From NCBI GenBank assembly GCA_016716565.1, contig JADJWC010000001.1:930001-994000 (forward strand): a stretch of 64,000 bases of DNA. The letters are read 5' to 3'. The translations under genes and the position numbers were made by a program. This document shows positions 27,176 to 36,374 of the stretch, in pieces; the first letter of the stretch is position 1; every line of letters starts with the position of its first letter. This DNA comes from a bacterium (GTDB lineage Bacteria; Bacteroidota; Ignavibacteria; Ignavibacteriales; Ignavibacteriaceae). The notes beneath the pieces were generated by a model. The model had not been told where the DNA came from and did no database searches. It was given only the letters and a program-made list of their open reading frames with translations.

Positions 27176-28093
27176 ATGAGAGTTGGAATAATAATAGTTA
27201 CTTTTAATAGTCAAAAGGATATTCCTCGCTTATTTGAATCATTAATAATTCAACAGTATAAGAATTTTACTGTTTATGTTGTTGATAATAATTCCAGTGA
27301 TGGAACTTTAGATTTAATTTCAAACTATTACGGCAAATTGCAAATTTGTGTCATTACTACAAAAGTTAATAATGGATATGCGGGCGGGAATAATATAGGA
27401 ATTAGAAAGGCAATGGATGATAAGTGTGATTTTGTATTCATTTTAAATCCGGATATGCAGCTTGATAGAATGTGTATCAAAATTTTGATTGAACGAATAG
27501 TATCAGACGAAAAAATTGGAGTGATCGGCCCGATAGTGTTGCTTGGTTATGAGGAAGGGAATAGGATACAGAATTATGGAGTTAGGTCTAATTTCAGGAC
27601 TCAGAAAAAAAATGCTCCTTATGCAAACCGGAAGCTATCTGATGAAATACCAGTTGAAATTTATGTTGATTATGTAATTGGTGGAGCAATGATGATAAGA
27701 AGTAGTCTTTTAATGAAAACAGGTCTGTTTGAGGAGGATTATTTTATGTATAACGATGAACTGGATTTAGCATATAGGATTAAAAAAACGGGTTATAAAA
27801 CACTGTGTATGCGTGACGCTATCATCAGACATTTTCATATTTTTGACAAAAAGAATAAAAGTGGAAATAATTTAATGTACTATTACATTATGCGGAACCG
27901 GTATTTATACTTTAGAAAATTTCATTTGTATTTTAACTTTTTATTATCTCTAATATTTGAGATATTCAATTTCCCCTTCACAATACAATGGGCACTAAAA
28001 AAGAAGGGTGGGTTATTATTCCTTAAATTTTATTATTCAGGTTTATGGGATGGTATATTAGGGGAGAAAGGAATTGCCAAGAAATCTTTTTAA
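27176..28093 (+). CDS. GT2-family glycosyltransferase (rhamnosyltransferase-like)
   Basis: 305 residues, GT-A fold. It opens MRVGIIIVTFNSQKDIPRL and has VYVVDNNSSDGTLDLI, NNGYAGGNNIGI and the metal-binding FILNPDMQL, with FEEDYFMYNDELDLAYRIKK carrying the catalytic-base ED region. A hydrophobic tail near 260-285 suggests membrane contact. The GYAGGNN/NPD pattern is common in rhamnosyl- and related transferases. It is followed 58 bases later by the LegB-like dehydratase. Confidence 0.9.
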   Translation: MRVGIIIVTFNSQKDIPRLFESLIIQQYKNFTVYVVDNNSSDGTLDLISNYYGKLQICVITTKVNNGYAGGNNIGIRKAMDDKCDFVFILNPDMQLDRMCIKILIERIVSDEKIGVIGPIVLLGYEEGNRIQNYGVRSNFRTQKKNAPYANRKLSDEIPVEIYVDYVIGGAMMIRSSLLMKTGLFEEDYFMYNDELDLAYRIKKTGYKTLCMRDAIIRHFHIFDKKNKSGNNLMYYYIMRNRYLYFRKFHLYFNFLLSLIFEIFNFPFTIQWALKKKGGLLFLKFYYSGLWDGILGEKGIAKKSF

Positions 28094-28151
28094 AGAGTGA
28101 ATATAAAAGGCAATATTTCCGTAATATAAAATTCAGGAGAAAAGTTTAACG

Positions 28152-29126
28152 ATGAAGAAGATATTAGTAACAGGTGCCGGGGGATTTATTGGTTCCCATC
28201 TGGTTGAGAAATTAACTGAGGAAGGCTATGAAGTAAAAGCTTTCGTCCGGTATAATTCAAAAAATAACTGGGGATGGCTGGAATATTCTCCGGTAAAAAA
28301 TGATATTGAAGTTATAACCGGAGATATTCGTGATTATGATTCTGTTAGTAAAGCTGCAGAGGATTGTCAAGCAATATTTCATCTTGCAGCTCTGATCGGT
28401 ATCCCATATTCATATGTATCCCCTCTTGCTTATATAAAAACCAATATCGAAGGTACATATAATATTTTGCAGACAGCAAAAGAAAGAAATCTTGAGAATA
28501 TAATAATAACTTCAACCAGCGAGACTTACGGAACGGCGCAAAGAGTTCCGATTGATGAAGATCATCCCCTGGTCGGGCAATCACCATACTCGGCTTCTAA
28601 AATTTCATCTGACCAAATTGCTTTAAGTTACCATAAATCGTTCGGACTTCCTGTTAAAATTGTAAGACCTTTTAATACTTACGGACCAAGACAGTCAGCT
28701 CGTGCAGTTATTCCAACTATAATAGCACAATTGTTAAACGGTAAAACTGAACTTCAACTGGGGAACACTAGTCCTACGAGAGACTTGACATTTGTAAAAG
28801 ATACTGTGAATGGGTTTCTTAAAATATTTAAATGTGAGGATTTAATTGGCAACGTTATAAATATTGGAATGAATGAAGAAATTACTATAAAAAAACTTGC
28901 TAAAACAATTGCTGAATTGCTTAATGTAAAAATATCAGTTCAGGAAGATAAGCAGAGAGTAAGACCCGAAAACAGTGAGGTTGAAAGATTGAGATGTGAT
29001 AATACAAAGGTAATGAAATATACAGGATGGAAACCAGAGTATGATTTAAAGAACGGTTTGATAGAAACTATTAATTGGATTAAAATCAATTTAACAATGT
29101 ACAAACACCATATATATAATGTTTAG
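28152..29126 (+). CDS. legB: SDR sugar-nucleotide 4,6-dehydratase, LegB-like
   Basis: 324 residues. NAD-binding GAGGFIG at 8-14, catalytic YSASK near 147-151 and substrate-binding RPFNTYGPRQSARAVIPT. The sequence AFVRYNSKNNWGWLE soon after the Rossmann start is characteristic of LegB, the UDP-GlcNAc 4,6-dehydratase of the legionaminic acid route. Its product, a UDP-4-keto-6-deoxy sugar, is aminated at C4 by LegC, for which there is a candidate at 30261. No NeuB/LegI, LegG or LegF is in the window, so the end product may be a 4-amino-4,6-dideoxy sugar rather than legionaminic acid. Confidence 0.85.
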   Translation: MKKILVTGAGGFIGSHLVEKLTEEGYEVKAFVRYNSKNNWGWLEYSPVKNDIEVITGDIRDYDSVSKAAEDCQAIFHLAALIGIPYSYVSPLAYIKTNIEGTYNILQTAKERNLENIIITSTSETYGTAQRVPIDEDHPLVGQSPYSASKISSDQIALSYHKSFGLPVKIVRPFNTYGPRQSARAVIPTIIAQLLNGKTELQLGNTSPTRDLTFVKDTVNGFLKIFKCEDLIGNVINIGMNEEITIKKLAKTIAELLNVKISVQEDKQRVRPENSEVERLRCDNTKVMKYTGWKPEYDLKNGLIETINWIKINLTMYKHHIYNV

Positions 29127-29131
29127 TCAAA

Positions 29132-30268
29132 ATGGATTATAAAATTCCTCTTTTCGATTTGAATTTTGATGAGGCTGAAGAAAAAGCTGTCTTAGATACA
29201 ATGCGATCTAAATGGATCTCTACCGGTCCGAAAACAGCCGAGTTTGAAAGTAAATTTGCATCAATGCTAAACGTAAAGCAAGCTGTTGCTTTATCAAACT
29301 GTACAGTTGCCCTTCACCTTGCAATAAAAGTGCTGGGAATAAAAGATGGTGATGAAGTTATTTGTCCATCGCTTACTTTTGTTGCAACAGTAAATTCATT
29401 AAGATATTTAAATGCTAAACCGGTTTTTGCAGATATTAAAAATTATGATGACTTAACTATCGATCCTGAAGAAATAGTAAGAAAAATAACAGATAAGACA
29501 AAAGCAATTGTAGTCATGCATTATGGCGGATTTGCATGTGATATGGAAGCTATAGTTGATATAGCAAAAAAATACAATCTTAAAGTTATTGAAGATTCTT
29601 GCCACGGTCCCCTATCTGAGTATAACGGGAAAAAACTCGGCACTATTGGAGACGTTGGTTGTTTTAGTTTCTTCTCCAATAAAAACATTAGCACTGGCGA
29701 AGGTGGAATGCTTGTTTCCAATAACACCGAACTTTTCGAAAGAGTTAAACTACTTCGTTCACATGGTATGACTTCTTTATCTTATGAAAGGTCAAAAGGA
29801 CACTCTACAAGCTATGATGTAATTGATCTCGGTTACAATTACCGTATGGATGATATAAGAGCTTCAATTGGTATAGTTCAGCTGGATAAATTAAACAAAG
29901 ATCTGGATAAAAGGGCTGAGATACGCGCAATGTATATTAAAGAATTAAGCAATAATCAGGAACTGATAATTCCATTTATACAACATAAAAATTTCTCTTC
30001 TAATTATATTTTTCCGATCGTTTTGAAAAATTCTACAAGCGAAAAAAGAGATGAAGTAAGAATCAAATTGGCAGAAGCGGGTATTCAAACCAGCGTTCAC
30101 TATCCGGCGGTACACCGGTTTTCCATTTATCAAAACTATTACGTTGATTTACCAAATACTGATTATGTCTCTGAAAATTTAATAACGCTTCCGATGTATT
30201 CAAGTTTAAATCAAGAACAAGTAAAGATAATAACAACTTCGTTAAAAAAAATTCTTGATAATGTTTGA
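29132..30268 (+). CDS. DegT/DnrJ/EryC1 sugar aminotransferase
   Basis: 378 residues. ALSNCTVALHLAIKVLG, DEVICPSLTFVATVNS, VIEDSCHGPLSEY and the PLP lysine in FFSNKNISTGEGGM (about residue 184), then LGYNYRMDDIRASIG. It transfers an amino group to a keto sugar nucleotide. It sits between LegB- and LegC-like genes (5 bases after the first, 8-base overlap with the second), so the operon has two aminotransferases for one visible dehydratase. It may act on a second keto-sugar made elsewhere. Confidence 0.9.
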   Translation: MDYKIPLFDLNFDEAEEKAVLDTMRSKWISTGPKTAEFESKFASMLNVKQAVALSNCTVALHLAIKVLGIKDGDEVICPSLTFVATVNSLRYLNAKPVFADIKNYDDLTIDPEEIVRKITDKTKAIVVMHYGGFACDMEAIVDIAKKYNLKVIEDSCHGPLSEYNGKKLGTIGDVGCFSFFSNKNISTGEGGMLVSNNTELFERVKLLRSHGMTSLSYERSKGHSTSYDVIDLGYNYRMDDIRASIGIVQLDKLNKDLDKRAEIRAMYIKELSNNQELIIPFIQHKNFSSNYIFPIVLKNSTSEKRDEVRIKLAEAGIQTSVHYPAVHRFSIYQNYYVDLPNTDYVSENLITLPMYSSLNQEQVKIITTSLKKILDNV

Positions 30269-31433
30269 AGATATTCTACAATTTATTAAAAAATTATACC
30301 CTGATCAGGATCCTGTTCCTCTTCACGCACCTGTATTTTTTGGCAGGGAAAAAGAATACCTGGCAGATTGTATTGATACCACCTATGTTTCCTATGTAGG
30401 AAAATATGTTAACCAGTTTGAGGAATTGACTGCAAAATATACAGGAGCAAAACATGCAGTGGCTGTAGTTAATGGTACAGTTGCACTGCAAATAGCTTTG
30501 AAATTGGCTGGCGTAAGTTCTGATGAAGAGGTAATAACACAACCTTTGACATTTGTAGCCACAGCAAACGCCATTTCCCATTGTGGTGCAAAACCTGTTT
30601 TTGTAGATGTTGATAAAGATACTTTGGGAATGTCTCCCGAAAAACTAAACGACTGGATCTTAAAAAAAACAAAACACGTTAAAACAACTAGCCTCGGCGA
30701 AACGAAGTGGAGACGGGTCAATCAATCAACTGGTCATTCAATCTCTGCAATCGTTCCTGTTCACACATTCGGGCATCCCTGCAGAATAGATGAAATAATT
30801 GAAGTAGCAAATAAATATAATATTCCGGTCATTGAAGATGCTGCCGAGTCATTGGGCAGTACATATAAAGAAAAGAGTACTGGAACATTTGGACTTGCAG
30901 GGATTCTGAGTTATAACGGAAATAAAACAATTACAACTGGCGGTGGAGGAATGATTATAACGGATGATGAACAGTTTGCCAGCAAAGCACGGCACATAAC
31001 AACGACTGCAAAAATACCTCACCCATACGAGTTTATTCATGATGAAGTTGCTTATAATTTTCGGATGCCTAATATTAATGCTGCTATCGGAGTTTCACAA
31101 ATGGAAAATATCGAATTTATTATCAACAATAAGCGCTCAACTGCTTTACTTTATCAGGAGTTTTTTAAGGATAAAGATGTTGATTTTATTTCAGAGAATA
31201 AATTTTCAAGGGCAAATTATTGGCTCAACTCAATTTTATTTAAAGATAATGAACTTAGAAACAAATTTTTAGTGAATTCCAACTCAAATAATGTTCAAAG
31301 CAGACCTGCATGGAGGTTAATGACAAATTTAAAGATGTATTCTGATTGCGTTAGAGGGGACCTATCAAATGCTTTCGAATTGGAATCGAGATTGGTCAAT
31401 CTTCCAAGTAGCTTAAGAATTTCTAATCATTGA
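30261..31433 (+). CDS. legC: LegC-like aminotransferase
   Basis: 390 residues from the ATG at 30261, which overlaps the previous stop by 8 bases; a TTG at 30255 is also in frame. It has a DegT fold with an N-terminal PVPLHAPVFFGREKEYL and YVSYVGKYVNQFEE, both typical of the LegC subgroup. Other motifs are VNGTVALQIALKLAGV, EDAAESLGS and the PLP lysine in YNGNKTITTGGGGM (about 220). The known LegC reaction aminates C4 of UDP-4-keto-6-deoxy-GlcNAc. It is paired with the LegB-like dehydratase. It ends the operon; 536 bases without a gene follow. Confidence 0.87.
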   Translation: MFEDILQFIKKLYPDQDPVPLHAPVFFGREKEYLADCIDTTYVSYVGKYVNQFEELTAKYTGAKHAVAVVNGTVALQIALKLAGVSSDEEVITQPLTFVATANAISHCGAKPVFVDVDKDTLGMSPEKLNDWILKKTKHVKTTSLGETKWRRVNQSTGHSISAIVPVHTFGHPCRIDEIIEVANKYNIPVIEDAAESLGSTYKEKSTGTFGLAGILSYNGNKTITTGGGGMIITDDEQFASKARHITTTAKIPHPYEFIHDEVAYNFRMPNINAAIGVSQMENIEFIINNKRSTALLYQEFFKDKDVDFISENKFSRANYWLNSILFKDNELRNKFLVNSNSNNVQSRPAWRLMTNLKMYSDCVRGDLSNAFELESRLVNLPSSLRISNH

Positions 31434-31969
31434 ATGTTCGTAAAAGAAAATTTTTTGTTAATAACTTACCATCCTATTGGAATCATGGAGTCTACAACAA
31501 TTCTCTACTGAAACTATCAGATTTCAGCACAACTTTCTAAGATAGCTGGTTATTTCATTAAATGATTACTAAATATTTTTGATTTTGGCATAATTTGCTG
31601 TCTTTAGAATGATTAGTTTATTTAAGAGAGCTTTCTCATAGAAAAAGAAATTTGATGAATGAGGATTGTTTACATTTCATAGAAATTTCACAATAAGCAG
31701 GATATAAAGTGCCCGTGTGTCAATAAATGAATTACGTTTCATTTCTATACATAATTATAATATTTAATATATTCCATTTGATTAAATATTGGTTATTTTA
31801 TTCGTTTTCAAAATTAAATTGGCCTGCTAATTGCCATAGATTGATTTCCTGATTTCAGAGGTTTCAATATAAATTTCACCTGCGCGCAAGGTTTATGATA
31901 ATTAAATACATCGAAGAATATATCCGGATTTTTATGCTGATATATTCTATTTCTTTGAAAGTAAAATAA
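31434..31969. other. Intergenic, no gene seen
   Basis: 536 AT-rich bases, stops in every frame, no recognisable repeat or RNA. It separates the amino-sugar genes from the polyprenyl-sugar module and probably carries a promoter for the latter. Confidence 0.45.
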
Positions 31970-32980
31970 TTGAAAAAATTCTTTAATAAGTATAAATATT
32001 ATTTAGGGGCAATTGTTTCTTTTGCTCTGCTCTATCTTGCAGTAAAAGATATTGACCTGGATAAATTTTTATATTATTTCAGTTTCGAAAATATTGACAT
32101 ACTTTTCTACGTTTTATTCGTCAATTTAATTTTAAGGATAATTATCTCACTCCGGTGGAACAAACTGGTCGATATCATACCTGGGAATAACTTTCTGACC
32201 ACTTTTAATTTTACTAACATAGGTTATTTTGCAAATAATTTTCTTCCTGCCCGTCTTGGTGATATTATTAAATCTTACCTTCTTGCGAAAAAGAGAGATT
32301 ACAGCAAAACACAGGTATTAACATCTGCAATAATAGAAAGAATATTTGATCTCATAGGCTTATCATTTTTATTTGCTATAGCGGTTTTAAGATATGATAT
32401 ACCCGAAAATATTTTAAGAGGAGGATATATATTCATAAGTGTCTTAATTATTCTGACGGCAACACTTTTACTGATGCTTAAAAAGAGTGAATATCTTGAT
32501 TCGAAGTTAGAAAACTTAAATAAATTCAAAGTGATAAATACGATTAGGCAAAAAATCCGATCGGTTTTCTTTTATATAAGAAATTATCTGAATGTAAAGG
32601 ATCTTGCGTATTTAACCATAACGACTTCTTTAATCTGGTTTTTATATGTTTTTGCGGGATTCATTATTATTGAAAGATTGAACGGTGCGCTTAGCTGGGA
32701 TGCCTCGATGCTGAGTCTTATTTTTCTGGGAGTTTCATTTATTTTGCCCTCAACACCCGGAAACGTCGGAGTGCACCAGTTCGCTTGTGTTCTTGCTTTC
32801 GGAATTCTTGGTATGGATAAAACCCAGGCAGTTGCATTTTCTTTTTACTACCAGATACCGGTGATTGTTATTAGTGTTATATTAGGATTTTTTTCTATAT
32901 ACTATGAAGGTTTCTCCTTAAAAGGTATCAGCCGTGTTACAGAGGAAGCAAAATCAGCAGGATTGAATGAAGCTGGTTGA
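31970..32980 (+). CDS. Flippase-like membrane protein (LPG synthase TM family)
   Basis: 336 residues from a TTG start. About eight membrane segments. The family signatures FLPARLGDIIKSYLLAKK (about 87-104) and PSTPGNVGVHQFACVLAFGI (about 260-279) are clear. Members include the membrane half of MprF and many proteins next to polyprenyl-phosphate sugar synthases, where a lipid-flipping role is proposed. It overlaps the next gene, a DPM-like synthase, by 14 bases, so the two are made together. Confidence 0.85.
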   Translation: MKKFFNKYKYYLGAIVSFALLYLAVKDIDLDKFLYYFSFENIDILFYVLFVNLILRIIISLRWNKLVDIIPGNNFLTTFNFTNIGYFANNFLPARLGDIIKSYLLAKKRDYSKTQVLTSAIIERIFDLIGLSFLFAIAVLRYDIPENILRGGYIFISVLIILTATLLLMLKKSEYLDSKLENLNKFKVINTIRQKIRSVFFYIRNYLNVKDLAYLTITTSLIWFLYVFAGFIIIERLNGALSWDASMLSLIFLGVSFILPSTPGNVGVHQFACVLAFGILGMDKTQAVAFSFYYQIPVIVISVILGFFSIYYEGFSLKGISRVTEEAKSAGLNEAG

Positions 32981-33836
32981 TATTTTAGTTGCAGTAAGGA
33001 ATGAAGAAAAAAGTATTCCTGAATTCATTTCTAAAATGAAAGAACATAAACCGGAAAATGTTAAAATCAATATCATCTTTTTAGAGGATGGAAGTACTGA
33101 TGGTACAGTAGCACTCCTGCGGAAACTATCAGAAAATGATGAGAATGTGAACTACATCTCTTTTGAAAATAAATTTGGGCAGTACGCAGCACTCACTTAT
33201 GGACTGACTATTTCCAAAGCAGATGCGGTTATAACAATGGATGTCGACGGAGGTCATCCGGTTGAAATAGCAATGAAGATGATTAGATCCTACTTTGAAG
33301 GCAATAAATTGGTGCAGGGGCATCGGATTGTCTATAAACGCAGGAAATTTTACAGAACTATTATGAGCTATTCATACAATCTTTTTTACTTCCTGATCGT
33401 TGGTGCAAATTTCTTTAAACAAAACGTAATGTTCCGTTTAATAGACAGATCAACAAAGGAAAAGTTTCTGCTGCACAAAAACTGGTGGCATATATTTAGA
33501 ACAAATTTTAGAAAAAATGAGGGTATTAAAACCAGCTATATCCAATACGAAGCTCCTGAGAGGGAACTGGGTGAAAGTAAATATGGTTTTTTCAGATTAC
33601 TTAAACTTTCTTACAAATCTTTTTTTGCACTGTTGTCGTTTAAGCGATTAATGGTTATAAACTTAATTCTGATTTGTTTGGTTTATTTATTTGCCAGTTA
33701 TGTTTCCATAGTTTTCTCAATTTTCATTGCTTTACTTTTTCTTATAGTTAATATAAGTTTTTATCTGATAATGAATAATTATCCTTTAACAAAATTAAAA
33801 ATTATTGAAACATCCCTGCCGGAGCTTAAACAGTGA
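32967..33836 (+). CDS. GT2 polyprenyl-phosphate sugar synthase (DPM/ArnC-like)
   Basis: 289 residues. GT-A domain with DILVAVRNEEKSIPEFI, FLEDGSTDGT, NKFGQYAALTYGL and the metal site ITMDVDGGHP. Two hydrophobic segments lie at the C-terminus (about 225-280). Such enzymes load a sugar from a nucleotide onto polyprenyl phosphate at the inner leaflet. It overlaps the flippase-like gene upstream and the GT-C gene downstream (4 bases), a set that would load, flip and transfer one sugar. Confidence 0.87.
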   Translation: MKLVDILVAVRNEEKSIPEFISKMKEHKPENVKINIIFLEDGSTDGTVALLRKLSENDENVNYISFENKFGQYAALTYGLTISKADAVITMDVDGGHPVEIAMKMIRSYFEGNKLVQGHRIVYKRRKFYRTIMSYSYNLFYFLIVGANFFKQNVMFRLIDRSTKEKFLLHKNWWHIFRTNFRKNEGIKTSYIQYEAPERELGESKYGFFRLLKLSYKSFFALLSFKRLMVINLILICLVYLFASYVSIVFSIFIALLFLIVNISFYLIMNNYPLTKLKIIETSLPELKQ

Positions 33837-35185
33837 AAAAGACACGACTTTTCTGGCTTTTAATTTTTTCATTATTGGTAATCAGGATTTTTTACTTTTT
33901 CGCACAGCCGGACTTAAGTTCTGATCACTTACTCCAAATGGCCATGGCTCAGAATTTTATGGGAGGAGAAGGATTTTCTCTTAAGTATTTGAATAGTGTG
34001 AACGAGATATATTATACTACAAATATTCAATCACCGCCAGTATATCCTTTTTTTCTCGCATTAGTGACCTTTATTACCTCAAATACCCTGTTTTCAAGCT
34101 TTATCATACAAGTTGCAGCATTGATATTATTAATATTTATCTGGAAGAAAATTTTTAATCTGTTTAAAAATTTTATTTTGGAGGAAGCTTACTTTTATTT
34201 CATTGCACTCCTGATTATTTCTGCATCAATTATAAACAATATCAATACTATTCTCGTCTTTACCTTACTGCTGTTATCTGCTTCCATATATTTTACTTTT
34301 GCATATTTATTAAGTAATGATTCAAAAAAATCAATTCTTTTCTTGGCTTCTTTCTTTGCCTCTTTACTATTCTGGACTCATTACAGCTATTTCCTGGTAG
34401 CATTTTTCCCTGCCATTACACTATTTATTATTTACTATTTAAAGAAAGAAAAAGGTTCTTTACTTTCGGGAATATACTCATTCGTAATCAGTTTGTTCAT
34501 CACATCGGGTGTTTTAATATATAATTACATTAATACCGGTTATATTAATTATATGGACAACCCTCATATCTGGGAAGCAGGATTCTTTCCCGAACATCTG
34601 CTACTAACAGATCCATTTTTCCTGAATGCATTTTTCAAGACTTCTTATTTTTTTGATTATTTGTTTGCGAATAATTCTGTAACTCTCTTCACTATAGTTT
34701 TTCATTCAGGTTCATTGATAATATTATTCTTTATTATCATTTTGTTCCTGAAGCTACGAACGCACGATCAAAGGACATTCAATGAGAATTTATGGTTGTT
34801 CATACCATTCATTGTTATATCAGCATTAACAATTTCTTTTTTACTTTATTTTACACTTCATTACCACGAAATACCACGACCCGGATGGACACACATTGGT
34901 GATCCGCGTTATCTGAGCTCAGTCTATTTATCTGTCTTAGTTATTATTATTCTGCTTTTGTTCGTTAAAACAGAATATCTCAATAAAATATTCTGGAGAT
35001 TTATTAGAATTGCTTTGCTAACTCTGATAATAGTAAGCGCATTAATTCATATTTACATAGCGTATAAAGAATGGGGTATTTACAGCTATGAAAAAATGCT
35101 TACAATATGCCTACCCAGGAACTTCAATCACTTTTTACAAATATCAAGTTTGAACAATCCAAGGGAAATGTACCTGTATTCATAG
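33833..35185 (+). CDS. GT-C membrane glycosyltransferase (PMT/ArnT-like), frameshifted near 3' end
   Basis: 450 residues as read, with about 11 membrane segments. The first periplasmic loop has QPDLSSDHLLQMAMAQNFM, where the acidic residue after the first helix is the usual catalytic position in GT-C enzymes. It would take a sugar from polyprenyl phosphate in the periplasm and add it to the glycan or another acceptor. After EKMLT near base 35104 the frame runs into unrelated residues and a stop, while another frame continues with MPTQELQSLFTNIKFEQSKG to 35430. One missing base would restore a soluble C-terminal domain of about 110 residues. Confidence 0.85.
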   Translation: MKKTRLFWLLIFSLLVIRIFYFFAQPDLSSDHLLQMAMAQNFMGGEGFSLKYLNSVNEIYYTTNIQSPPVYPFFLALVTFITSNTLFSSFIIQVAALILLIFIWKKIFNLFKNFILEEAYFYFIALLIISASIINNINTILVFTLLLLSASIYFTFAYLLSNDSKKSILFLASFFASLLFWTHYSYFLVAFFPAITLFIIYYLKKEKGSLLSGIYSFVISLFITSGVLIYNYINTGYINYMDNPHIWEAGFFPEHLLLTDPFFLNAFFKTSYFFDYLFANNSVTLFTIVFHSGSLIILFFIIILFLKLRTHDQRTFNENLWLFIPFIVISALTISFLLYFTLHYHEIPRPGWTHIGDPRYLSSVYLSVLVIIILLLFVKTEYLNKIFWRFIRIALLTLIIVSALIHIYIAYKEWGIYSYEKMLTICLPRNFNHFLQISSLNNPREMYLYS

Positions 35186-35430
35186 ATAATGAATTGACTG
35201 TCAGATCATTCAGGATTAGCCAGTTTGCAGGTGCTGCTGTAATAAGCTCTAGGGAAGTACTAAACATTGAAAAGTTCCCTTCGCATATGATATTCTTTTT
35301 CATTATGCCTTCTAAAGAACAACTCAATGCTGAAGATCAGAAGATTCTTAAGTGGGGTGAAAAGTTTAATCTTGAGAATATTGGCATAGTATATACAAAT
35401 ACAAAATTATATAAAGTTAATAAACTCTGA
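35104..35430 (+). pseudogene. Out-of-frame C-terminal domain of the GT-C transferase
   Basis: About 108 codons reading NMPTQELQSLFTNIKFEQSK, VPVFIDNELTVRSF, FFFIMPSKEQL and ending LYKVNKL, with an alpha/beta composition unlike chance sequence. It has an internal ATG (35107) but no ribosome site of its own and lies directly downstream of the truncated membrane protein, so it is best read as that gene's soluble periplasmic tail displaced by one base. Confidence 0.7.
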
Positions 35431-35438
35431 TCTGAATT

Positions 35439-36374
35439 ATGAACATAGCAATTATTCTTCCTGCGTATAACGAAGAGTTAACTATTGAAAAAGTAATACT
35501 CGATTTTCATCAGTTTTCGCAAAATGCTTCAATCTATGTAATTGATAATAATTCATCTGATAGAACAAATGAGATTGCCAAAAAGGTTATAAAGGAGAAT
35601 ATGATTAAAGGTGAAGTCATTTTTGTAAGAAGACAGGGGAAGGCGAGTGCTATGAGAGCAGCATTCGGGAAAATTAATGCTGACATCTATGTAATGGCTG
35701 ATGCCGATTTATCTCACAGAGCAGAAGACTTATTGAAATTATTACCTCCAGTATTATCAGGTGAATATGAGCTTGCTGTAGGAAACAGGTTTACAGAAGA
35801 GGGATATGAGAAAGAGAACAAACGACGTTTTCACAATTTTGGGAACAACCTGGTTAGAAAGTTAATAAATTTATTATTCAATGCAGAAGTTAAAGATGTA
35901 ATGAGCGGATACCGGGTGCTCTCCAAAAATTTTGTTAAAAATTATCCCATTATGTGTGAAGGATTTGAAATTGAAACTGAGATGACTTTGCACTGCCTTG
36001 ATAAAAAGTTTAATTTTATTGAAGTACCAATAAACTTCAAGGATAGAATTGAAGGGAGTATTTCAAAGCTTAATACCTTTTCTGATGGCGTAAAGGTATT
36101 CATAACAATATTTAATATATTCAAAGATTACAGACCATTATTATTCTTTTCTATGTTATCAATAATCTTTTTCCTTGCTGGCTTGGGATTTGGTTTAGAA
36201 CCAATAAAGGATTTTATAAAATATAAATATGTTTATAAAGTCCCTCTTGCAATACTGGCTACAGGGCTAATGATTTTTTCTTTGTTATTTTTTGCAATCG
36301 GGGTAATTCTGGATACAATTGTGCGGTATGAAAAATTCAACTTTGAATTGAGGAAGAATAATGGGAGGGAATAA
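35439..36374 (+). CDS. GT2 polyprenyl-phosphate sugar synthase (DPM/GtrB-like)
   Basis: 311 residues. AIILPAYNEELTIEKVI, IYVIDNNSSDRTNEIAKK and YVMADADLSH (metal site), then DVMSGYRVLSKNFV typical of this subgroup, and two C-terminal membrane helices (about 230-295). It is the second polyprenyl-phosphate sugar synthase in 3 kb, so two different lipid-linked sugars may be supplied. Its end overlaps the next GT-C gene by 14 bases, pairing it with that enzyme. Confidence 0.9.
   Translation: MNIAIILPAYNEELTIEKVILDFHQFSQNASIYVIDNNSSDRTNEIAKKVIKENMIKGEVIFVRRQGKASAMRAAFGKINADIYVMADADLSHRAEDLLKLLPPVLSGEYELAVGNRFTEEGYEKENKRRFHNFGNNLVRKLINLLFNAEVKDVMSGYRVLSKNFVKNYPIMCEGFEIETEMTLHCLDKKFNFIEVPINFKDRIEGSISKLNTFSDGVKVFITIFNIFKDYRPLLFFSMLSIIFFLAGLGFGLEPIKDFIKYKYVYKVPLAILATGLMIFSLLFFAIGVILDTIVRYEKFNFELRKNNGRE

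Noticed and set aside
30392..30721. 109-codon minus-strand frame inside the LegC-like gene
   Set aside because: Lies entirely within a strong aminotransferase gene; composition is that of an antisense shadow.
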